This document shows positions 1 through 5,715 of a stretch of DNA of 5,715 nucleotides, piece after piece (within the stretch, counting starts at the first letter, position 1; each line of letters starts with the position of its first letter). Origin of the DNA: Lachnospiraceae bacterium (lineage in GTDB: Bacteria; Bacillota; Clostridia; Lachnospirales; Lachnospiraceae). Below the pieces are notes generated by a model that was given only the letters and a program-made list of their open reading frames with translations, was not told the DNA's origin and did not search any database. Position numbers and translations under genes: made by a program. The stretch lies in assembly GCA_003484785.1 (NCBI GenBank), contig DNAD01000186.1:1-5715 (forward strand), read 5' to 3'.

Positions 1-2749
1 CTGCTGACAGATCACGGCTGATCGCAACCGGCGTACCGATGATCAGGTTTCCCACTGTCCGCATATCGCCCTTCCAGTCCGGATATCTGCCGGACTCCAG
101 AGTCAGAAGCCAGATCTCTTCTCCTTCGATTGTATCCAGCCAGGCTCTGCCATAACAGTACTGGACCCATGAATACAGCATGATGCCGCGATCCGCCAGA
201 GTCTGATTCAGGTGTCTGGTCTCCTCCTTTGTGAGGCGGATTCTGCGCACCCTCCTGTCCGGCTGATCCTGCCGGAGCGTCTCTCCCGATTTCCACAGGG
301 GCTGTGCCTGTCTGTAGTAGTCCAGGATCTGAGCGGGAGGGGTCCGATAATCCCGCAGCACCCGCTCTCTGTGAGGAAGCAGGGCATCCTCCTTAAGCTC
401 CCCGTAATCGGGATCTGTCAGCTCAGAGGCCATGATCTGAACAGATATCCCATCCGCGACGGTATGCTGAACGCAGAGCAGAATGACACTCTTTTCATCG
501 GAAAAACGAAGGCATGCGGCCTGAAAAAGTCCTTCTCCCGCATCCATGGCCTTCAGGAAGCCGTCTGTAAACCTTTCCCTTACCTCCTCTGACAGCATCC
601 GGATATCCTTATAATAAATGACAGGCTGATACTCCTTATAAAATACCTGCCAGAACCTCCCGGAACTGTCCCGCCTGAAGTCAGAACGCAGAGCCGGATG
701 GTTCTTTACAAGGTGCTCCACACGATCGCGAAACTCTTCCTCCGTAAAGCTTCGGGGAACAAAAAGCTTTCCCCTTGTCACATTGCGGCGGTCAGAGACC
801 CCCAGCCGCTTCATCCGCAGATAAATGTCGGTCACATTGCTGACGGGAAGCACCGTTTTTATGTTCGGGTCCTCCTTTAGCGCCGTCAGCTCTTCCGGCA
901 GCAGGGGCAGCTCAGGGCTGTTCACTTCCGGGACCGTTTTTACCGTGGAACGTAACTCTTCATTCATGGAGGTAGCGGTTACCGTGGATCCCTTCCGGCC
1001 AAGCCATGCCGCAAGGCGTGCCGGCGTCGGATATTTAAGCAGATCTGCCATGGACAGATGATATCCGGCTTCCTCCAGGATACTTATAAGCATCATGGCT
1101 TTGATGGAATCTCCTCCAAGCACGAAAAAGCCGGAATCCCTTCCCGGAATCGCGGACAGCCTTAAGACCCTTGCAAAGGAATCACACAGAAGCCTTTCCT
1201 GATCGTTTTGCGGCGGAGCAAAGGACACGGCCTTTGCGGGAATATCCGGCAGGGCCCGCCTGTTGAGCTTGCCGTTTTCATTAAGCGGAAGCTCCTTAAG
1301 CTCCATCAGGCGCGCCGGGACCATATAAGCCGGCAGTCTTTCCGTTAAAAACGCCCTTAGCCCGTCCTCATCGATCCCCTTTCCCTTATACCATCCAAGC
1401 AGGACCGCCTCCGGCCCCTCACCCCGGATATCCACCGCTGCCCGGGAAATTCCGGGGCAGCGTTCCATCATCCTCTCCACCTCGCCGGTCTCCAGGCGCT
1501 GTCCATGGAGCTTACGCAGGCCATCGGCGCGACCGGTCAGAACGATGCTCCCATCCTCCCTGATCTCTGCCAGATCTCCGGTATGATAGATCCTTCCGTA
1601 TTCTTTGGTAACGGTAAACTTCTGAGCTGTAAGCTCCGGGTGGTTGAGATAGTATCCGTATTTGCCCGGCGTTCCTCCGATGCAGAGCTCCCCCCTCGTC
1701 TCAGGTAAGGCCTTATCCGCTTCATGGAGCGTCCCTTCTTCATCAAGCAGCAGCAGAGCTTTCCAGGTGGGTGATCCCAGTTTGATAGTTTCACCGGGCT
1801 TTATCCGCGTAAAGGCGTAATTTCGCACTTCGGAAGCGCCAAAGGCGTCAAAGAGAACAGCCCCGGTACAGGAGGCGATCCTTGAAGCCGCGTCCTCGGA
1901 CAGGGCCTCTCCCGTCAGGATGACCCTCTTAAGAGCGGCAAAGCCGGCGGCAAACGTCGCATCCTCTAAATATCCCATCAGCATGGATGGGGTCCCCAGA
2001 AGAGCATCCGCATGATTCTTAAGCATGCACTCTCCTAACAGCGCCGGTGAGAGCCGTTCCTTTTCCGAAGCGAGCACAAGAGTCATCCCGTTAAACAGAG
2101 CATAAAAAATATCGCAGGCAACGGCGCCGTATGCAAAATTGCCCATGGAAAAGACCACATCGCAAAGACGGGCCGTCTCACAGGAACAGATATTGGAGGA
2201 CACCGGCATGGCCTCGTTCAGAAAAACGCTGTGATGGGTCACCGTACCCTTGGGTTCTCCCGTACTTCCGGAGGTATAATAAACCGCGATCGCATCACAG
2301 CCCTCTGCCCCGGGCAGATCCTCCTCGGCCGGGTACAGCTCCTTTTCGTCCCCGCGAAAGCCTTTCTGATAAGGGATCGCCATGGCTTCCCGGCAGAGAG
2401 CTTCATAAAGCGCATCATCCAGCATGCAGGAGGCCTGACAGTCCTTTTTTATATACGAAAGCCTCTTAGCAGGCCACGTCCGGTCCACAGCCACATAGGC
2501 CGCTCCCGCATACAGGATCCCGAGCAGAGCCTTTATCATATTGACACCGCGGCTCATGGAAAGAATGACAAAAGAGCCTTTTCCGATCCCCCTGTTTCTC
2601 AGAGCATGCGCAAGGAGCATGGCATCACGTATAAGATCCCGGTAGGATATCCCTGCCTCCCCGCACAGGACAGCAGTCTTTTCGCTTTCCCTGTACCTAA
2701 AGATCCCGTCAAGCAGTGTCCGAAACCTGTCAGCTTCCTTGTGATCCAT
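1..2749 (-). CDS. NRPS: adenylation - carrier - condensation, 3' end outside window
   Basis: This synthetase activates a carboxylic acid as its adenylate, loads it on its own phosphopantetheine arm, and passes it to a following condensation domain. I translated it by hand as 916 uninterrupted codons ending at the left edge, so the C-terminus is missing. Adenylation domain, about residues 10-500: A3 TSGSTGEPKG (159-168), A5 FGASE (303-307), A6 GELCIGG (353-359), A7 YHTGDLA (388-394), A8 GRADG...HGQRLETGEVE (406-425), A9 LPAYMVP (472-478), A10 NGKLNRR with Lys494. Carrier domain, about 512-585: LGGDSI with Ser548. Condensation domain from about 630: NHPALRSDF (683-691), QHTVADG (761-767, His762 and Asp766 kept), ESGRYP (885-890), VGNLIIGTPV (899-908). 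Its C1 and C4 motifs are weak, so it is a divergent member. The Asp that binds the substrate amino group appears to be Gly208, suggesting a substrate other than an alpha-amino acid. The ATG at 2749 is chosen for its Shine-Dalgarno site and because the adenylation fold begins at once. Family assignment is firm; substrate and product are unknown. Confidence 0.95.
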   Translation of the reverse strand, partial: MDHKEADRFRTLLDGIFRYRESEKTAVLCGEAGISYRDLIRDAMLLAHALRNRGIGKGSFVILSMSRGVNMIKALLGILYAGAAYVAVDRTWPAKRLSYIKKDCQASCMLDDALYEALCREAMAIPYQKGFRGDEKELYPAEEDLPGAEGCDAIAVYYTSGSTGEPKGTVTHHSVFLNEAMPVSSNICSCETARLCDVVFSMGNFAYGAVACDIFYALFNGMTLVLASEKERLSPALLGECMLKNHADALLGTPSMLMGYLEDATFAAGFAALKRVILTGEALSEDAASRIASCTGAVLFDAFGASEVRNYAFTRIKPGETIKLGSPTWKALLLLDEEGTLHEADKALPETRGELCIGGTPGKYGYYLNHPELTAQKFTVTKEYGRIYHTGDLAEIREDGSIVLTGRADGLRKLHGQRLETGEVERMMERCPGISRAAVDIRGEGPEAVLLGWYKGKGIDEDGLRAFLTERLPAYMVPARLMELKELPLNENGKLNRRALPDIPAKAVSFAPPQNDQERLLCDSFARVLRLSAIPGRDSGFFVLGGDSIKAMMLISILEEAGYHLSMADLLKYPTPARLAAWLGRKGSTVTATSMNEELRSTVKTVPEVNSPELPLLPEELTALKEDPNIKTVLPVSNVTDIYLRMKRLGVSDRRNVTRGKLFVPRSFTEEEFRDRVEHLVKNHPALRSDFRRDSSGRFWQVFYKEYQPVIYYKDIRMLSEEVRERFTDGFLKAMDAGEGLFQAACLRFSDEKSVILLCVQHTVADGISVQIMASELTDPDYGELKEDALLPHRERVLRDYRTPPAQILDYYRQAQPLWKSGETLRQDQPDRRVRRIRLTKEETRHLNQTLADRGIMLYSWVQYCYGRAWLDTIEGEEIWLLTLESGRYPDWKGDMRTVGNLIIGTPVAISRDLSA

Positions 2750-2758
2750 TTTTTTCTG

Positions 2759-2764
2759 CTCCTT
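2759..2764 (-). promoter_or_regulatory. Shine-Dalgarno site of the A-PCP-C gene
   Basis: On the minus strand AAGGAG stands nine bases before the ATG at 2749, with an A-rich spacer. The same frame stays open upstream to a TGA at 2848-2846, with GTG and TTG codons at 2818, 2803 and 2770. None of these has a comparable site, so this motif decides the start. Confidence 0.7.
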
Positions 2765-2799
2765 CTCCACCCCGGTACACCGCCTTCTCCCGATCCGGC

Positions 2800-4944
2800 T
2801 CAAAGCGCCTTGAGCCACAGTCTCATATAATCCTGTTTTTCTTTTTCAACCTGGCTTAGGAGCCGTAAAAACACCGCAGGCCGCTCATACAGAAAATCCA
2901 GAAAAGCCCCATACGGTATTCTGAGGACTGTAACATCCTCCATATCATTCATGACAAGATTGCGGGGCCTCATTTCTCCGATCAATGCGCCAATATCCAG
3001 AATACTTCCCGGCCTGAATACGCGCGCAGGGTTCCGCCATCCCCCCTCTGATTCTCCATAGAGGACCGCTCTTCCCTGTACCAGGACCGTAATATCCTCC
3101 GTATACTCTGAGGGATTCACTATTATCGAACCCTCCTGAAAATGATCCAGCGTACAGGTCTCTGCCAGAGAAAGCAGGGCTTCCTCCGGAACGGACGCAA
3201 AGACAGGGTGCTTTTTCATAAAGCCCGCAATCTTTACCTGCCTGATCTTTCTTACGTCCTGCGCGAAATAGATCAGGTCCGCATCCGGCGAGGGGAACTC
3301 GCTTACCTTAGTCTCTGCCGTCACATTCTTCAGGGCAGCAAGCATGGATTTGAAGAAGTCTGCCAAAAGTCCGATGACTTCTCTTGAAAAAGCTCTCTCA
3401 TTATAGAAATAATCACAGCCGAACTGATCCTTTTTGGCCGTAAAATACAGGCACAGATCCTCCGAAAGATTATCATACATGTCTCCCCCGATGATCTGAA
3501 CCCCGGGAAGTCCCGGTGCCCCGGAGGCATGCCCGGACTGATTCCTGGTCATGCTGCGGTAATTCATAAGATGTCCAAAGACCGGCTGATCCCTTCCCAG
3601 AGCCTCCTGTATCTCGCTCAGGGAACAATGGGAGTTATTCATGGCGCTCACAAAATCCATCTGTGTACGGGAAGCCAGTTCGGAAAAGGGTTCCTCTTCA
3701 TCAAAGGATATTTCGATCGGCAGTACGTTTACAAAGCCGCCTGTCTGCATCATGCTTTCCGATACTTCCGCATCTCTGCCGGCCGAAATGATCCCGAACA
3801 CGATACTCTTTCGCCCCTTCAATCTTGCGGCCATGATCCCCCACAGACACTGCAGCAGGACAAACTGTGTCACCTTCAGTCTTTTCTGTGCGGCCAGCAG
3901 ATCCTCCTGCTCTTCCTGTGTGAAGGGGACAAAATAAGATGCGTGATCATAATCCAGCTCGCTTTTCATCTGTCCCGGAAGCAGCTGATCCTCCGCCTCT
4001 CTGCTCAGATAATGCTTCCACCAGTCCAGCTCCTTTTCCCTGTCGATATTCTGAAGATGCTCGGCATAGGACTTGTAGGTCCGGGCTTCAATCTTTTTAT
4101 CGATGCCGTTTAAGTCCAGCGCATAACCGACGAACAGATCCCCGAAAAGTACGCCTATGCTTGTCCCGTCCGTATTGATATGCGGCTGTGAGACGACCAG
4201 GGAGTAGGTGTCCTTTTTACCGCTTTTATAAACACTGATCCTCAGAAGGGGATCTCTTTCCAGATCAAATCCACGGATCCTGTCCGCTTCCATACAACTG
4301 TGAACCTTATCTTCAAATTCTTCCTCACTCAGATCGGACAGATCAAAATAATTCACCTCCGGATGCCGATCCTTCAGAACCACACGATAGGGCTGACTCA
4401 CATTCCTGTATACAAAGGAAGAACGAAGGCTTTCATGCTTTTCACACACCTTATCGGCCTGCTGCCTGAAAATGGCAGGATTCAGATCGATAACGGCTCT
4501 GGTCTCGATCTGCAGAAAAAAAGCGGACTTCACCTTTTGACCGGTTTCCAGCATCCACCTTTGTCCCGGCCCCAGTTCATAGATATTCTCTACGGAATTG
4601 CCATACATACCGATAATTGTATTCAGGTCTTTATCCGTCAGTGAGGCGGCTGTATACTGTGCCGTATCAAGAACTTCCCTTTTAGCCCTTCCTTCGCTTA
4701 CTTCCCTTTCTTCCATTCCTGCGAAGCGATGGAAAAGCTCTTCCCTGGCCTTCCGTATTTCGGTTTTTTCCTTTTCAGGCACATATCGGGAAGGAGATCT
4801 GTCCCTTCGCTCTGCCGGCCGGCGTACCGCAGGGGGTGTCGCAGGAACCGGTATATCGCAGTTTAATTTATCCATTAACCTGCCGAGCATCCGGCTGTTG
4901 AGTTCCAGTCCGTTCCGGATCAGTTGTGCATCATTCGGCTTCAT
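2800..4944 (-). CDS. Stand-alone NRPS condensation domain fused to a C-terminal CNB-like domain
   Basis: A 714-residue protein with three parts. Residues 1-118 are a non-conserved leader: an amphipathic helix (about 5-28), a Pro/Arg-rich, probably disordered stretch (31-58) and a charged helix (about 59-90). Residues 119-545 are a condensation domain, which joins an acyl or aminoacyl donor on one carrier to the amine on another. Its visible motifs are YELGPGQRWML (122-132, C1), KHESLRSSF (169-177, C2), PHINTDG (254-260, C3, with catalytic His255 and Asp259), FGIISAGRD (383-391) and GGFVNVLPIEI (402-412, C5). Both key C3 residues are kept, so it should be active. Residues 570-714 match the CNB fold: HPVF (579-582), FQEGSII (602-608), VQGRAVLYG (622-630), PGSILDIGALIG (645-656), RPRN (659-662), VTVLRIP (671-677) and a closing helix. 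The protein has no adenylation or carrier domain, so it must work in trans, probably with the carrier protein upstream and the synthetase 50 bases downstream. No signal peptide or membrane segment is seen, so it is likely cytoplasmic. The condensation call is firm and the CNB call is strong at fold level, but ligand binding is uncertain. Confidence 0.93.
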   Translation of the reverse strand: MKPNDAQLIRNGLELNSRMLGRLMDKLNCDIPVPATPPAVRRPAERRDRSPSRYVPEKEKTEIRKAREELFHRFAGMEEREVSEGRAKREVLDTAQYTAASLTDKDLNTIIGMYGNSVENIYELGPGQRWMLETGQKVKSAFFLQIETRAVIDLNPAIFRQQADKVCEKHESLRSSFVYRNVSQPYRVVLKDRHPEVNYFDLSDLSEEEFEDKVHSCMEADRIRGFDLERDPLLRISVYKSGKKDTYSLVVSQPHINTDGTSIGVLFGDLFVGYALDLNGIDKKIEARTYKSYAEHLQNIDREKELDWWKHYLSREAEDQLLPGQMKSELDYDHASYFVPFTQEEQEDLLAAQKRLKVTQFVLLQCLWGIMAARLKGRKSIVFGIISAGRDAEVSESMMQTGGFVNVLPIEISFDEEEPFSELASRTQMDFVSAMNNSHCSLSEIQEALGRDQPVFGHLMNYRSMTRNQSGHASGAPGLPGVQIIGGDMYDNLSEDLCLYFTAKKDQFGCDYFYNERAFSREVIGLLADFFKSMLAALKNVTAETKVSEFPSPDADLIYFAQDVRKIRQVKIAGFMKKHPVFASVPEEALLSLAETCTLDHFQEGSIIVNPSEYTEDITVLVQGRAVLYGESEGGWRNPARVFRPGSILDIGALIGEMRPRNLVMNDMEDVTVLRIPYGAFLDFLYERPAVFLRLLSQVEKEKQDYMRLWLKAL

Positions 4945-4949
4945 TTGAG

Positions 4950-4954
4950 CCTCC
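4950..4954 (-). promoter_or_regulatory. Shine-Dalgarno site of the C-CNB gene
   Basis: The minus strand carries GGAGG, inside the longer purine run AAGGGAGG, five bases before the ATG at 4944. The good match supports this start and independent translation of the gene after the terminator-containing spacer. Confidence 0.75.
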
Positions 4955-5042
4955 CTTCTGTATCGATAAAGCAGGAACCATACTCGTCCGCGGGCCGCCT
5001 GACAGCTTTGCCGGCACCTTCCTTTTGACGGCCTTATCGCGC

Positions 5043-5083
5043 AAAAGAAAAGCCATGCTTTTTTCAGGCATGACTTCTCTTTT
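5043..5083 (-). terminator. Intrinsic terminator after the carrier protein gene
   Basis: Read as minus-strand RNA, 16 bases at 5083-5068 pair fully with 5058-5043 around a 9-base loop (5067-5059), using two G-U wobbles. The 3' arm ends in UUUUCUUUU, giving the U-tract, and the A-rich 5' arm pairs with it. On the plus strand both wobbles would become A-C mismatches, so the hairpin is best formed by the minus-strand transcript. It begins 20 bases after the TAA of the carrier gene. It may stop most transcription there or act as a partial stop that makes carrier mRNA more abundant than synthetase mRNA. Confidence 0.8.
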
Positions 5084-5103
5084 ATCCCGCTCTCTAAGCT
5101 TTT

Positions 5104-5712
5104 TTATTCACCCGGAGTCATGCACTTCACCAGTTCGTCAAAAGTAGAATGCATATAGATATCCTGCATCTTAACACCGTAGCCATGTTCTCCGCACCTG
5201 GTTACGATCTTGACGGTATCCAGGGAAGTAAGCCCCTGTTCAAATAAATCATCTGTTTTATTGAATCCGTTTTTCAGAAGTCCGGAAAGAACGTGGTCCA
5301 GAACCTCTTCGGCACTTTTGACGGGCTTGCCTACCTTAGCCTTTGTAATTCCGATCACATTTGGCTTTTCGATAGGCTTATCCGCCTTTTTTGAAATATA
5401 AGGCTCCATTGCCTTCTGCACCTTTGCCTTCATATCTCCCGAAAGTTGTTTCTTAAACGGATCGTTGTTTCCCGGTCCCATGCCCGGCATGAAATATTGT
5501 CCCGGTATATTTCCCATAGGGGATCTACCGGCAGGCAGCGTGATCATTTCCGCCATGATCTCCATCATCTGCAGTACCGTCTGCTGCTGCGCGATCATGA
5601 GCTTAAGCATTGACCTCATCATCTTCTGCGAAGTCATACTCCCGTAAGCCCGGGGGTCGGGTTGCGGATCGCAGATCTGCTGGTCTGCCACGGCATTTGA
5701 CTGTTTCATCAT
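5104..5712 (-). CDS. Free-standing acyl/peptidyl carrier protein with Met-rich N-terminal helix
   Basis: This protein would carry an acyl or aminoacyl group on a phosphopantetheine arm for the condensation enzymes downstream. The carrier domain covers about residues 132-200. DDLFEQGLTSLDTVKIV (154-170) is the attachment motif, with Ser163 as the modified residue. The TSL form resembles carrier proteins that act in trans more than the GGDS form of the module in the A-PCP-C gene. Residues 26-58 form a predicted long amphipathic helix very rich in Met (31, 32, 35, 39, 49, 50, 53, 56) with a QQQ cluster. A Gly/Pro/Met-rich stretch (61-84) and a Lys/Pro-rich linker (107-132) follow. At 202 residues it is over twice the length of a bare carrier domain. 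The gene ends in TAA and is followed by a terminator. The start is unsure: two ATGs (5712, 5709) lie three bases from the window edge and no ribosome site is visible, so the gene could begin further upstream. The carrier call is strong; its cargo is unknown. Confidence 0.85.
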   Translation of the reverse strand: MMKQSNAVADQQICDPQPDPRAYGSMTSQKMMRSMLKLMIAQQQTVLQMMEIMAEMITLPAGRSPMGNIPGQYFMPGMGPGNNDPFKKQLSGDMKAKVQKAMEPYISKKADKPIEKPNVIGITKAKVGKPVKSAEEVLDHVLSGLLKNGFNKTDDLFEQGLTSLDTVKIVTRCGEHGYGVKMQDIYMHSTFDELVKCMTPGE

Positions 5713-5715
5713 CTC

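Larger units (their letters stand above)
4945..5103. other. 159-base spacer between carrier and C-CNB genes
   Basis: The right part holds the terminator hairpin. The remaining stretch of about 98 bases, up to the C-CNB start, is GC-rich in its middle and carries the Shine-Dalgarno site. I see no convincing promoter: the best pair on the minus strand is CTGTCA (5005-5000) and TATGGT (4982-4977), 17 bases apart, each matching four of six consensus bases. No small gene or riboswitch was recognised. Confidence 0.5.

Noticed and set aside
212..592. Plus-strand open frame of 126 codons, and other plus-strand frames such as 2231-2830, 3529-4113 and 4300-4644
   Set aside because: They lie opposite continuous coding sequence with clear family motifs on the minus strand and show no recognisable domain or ribosome site.
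1537..1794. Short minus-strand frames at 1537-1794, 12-296 and 3330-3530
   Set aside because: They are alternative frames inside the synthetase or C-CNB genes, whose own frames carry the conserved motifs.
2749..2755. Run of seven A (minus strand) at the start of the A-PCP-C gene as a slippery frameshift site joining it to the C-CNB gene
   Set aside because: The run lies about 45 bases after the stop codon of the C-CNB gene and next to a good Shine-Dalgarno and ATG, so ordinary re-initiation explains it.
2750..2845. The A-PCP-C frame stays open upstream of its ATG into the C-CNB gene, suggesting an ancestral fusion
   Set aside because: The open stretch is only 32 codons, ends at a TGA at 2848-2846, and its translation resembles no domain; chance is enough.
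4977..5005. Possible minus-strand promoter, CTGTCA and TATGGT with 17-base spacing, upstream of the C-CNB gene
   Set aside because: Each element matches only four of six consensus bases, and such pairs occur often by chance; mentioned in the spacer entry but not called.
5470..5637. Met-rich segment of the carrier protein as a transmembrane helix or metal-binding domain
   Set aside because: Lys, Arg, Gln and Glu are spread through the helix, so it is amphipathic and not a membrane span, and there is no repeated MxxM metal-site pattern or Cys/His support.

Overview
All three supported genes lie on the minus strand and read from the right edge to the left edge. Together they form a piece of a nonribosomal peptide synthetase (NRPS) or NRPS-like cluster. 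In transcription order they are: (1) a free-standing acyl/peptidyl carrier protein with a methionine-rich N-terminal helix (5712-5104); (2) a stand-alone condensation protein with a cyclic-nucleotide-binding-like (CNB) domain at its C-terminus (4944-2800); (3) a large adenylation - carrier - condensation synthetase that starts at 2749 and runs off the left edge. Gene 3 is open for 916 codons without a stop or frameshift inside the window. The plus strand holds only shadow frames.

Layout. The carrier gene is followed after 20 bases by a strong hairpin with a U-rich 3' arm, readable as an intrinsic terminator on the minus strand. Next comes about 100 bases of spacer with a clear Shine-Dalgarno sequence before gene 2. 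Genes 2 and 3 are 50 bases apart with no terminator between them and are probably co-transcribed.

How the parts may fit (inference). Gene 3 opens directly with an adenylation domain and has no condensation domain in front of it, so it looks like either an initiation module or a module whose condensation domain is the separate protein of gene 2. The adenylation domain lacks the Asp that normally holds the alpha-amino group of the substrate. This points to a carboxylic acid that is not an alpha-amino acid, which would suit a starter unit. The free carrier protein would hold an acyl or aminoacyl group for one of the two condensation domains. Amphipathic N-terminal helices on the carrier and on the condensation protein could be docking elements.

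The most unusual element is the condensation-CNB fusion. A nucleotide-sensor fold on an NRPS condensation enzyme is not a standard architecture. Its phosphate-binding cassette is degenerate, so it may sense another ligand or serve as a scaffold.

Organism. The base composition is near half G+C, Shine-Dalgarno sites are purine-rich, spacers are short, and the terminator is of classical Bacillota type. Together these suggest an anaerobic Clostridia, perhaps Lachnospiraceae-like, but this is inference from style and not from a marker gene. No tRNA, rRNA, CRISPR, insertion sequence or origin was seen.
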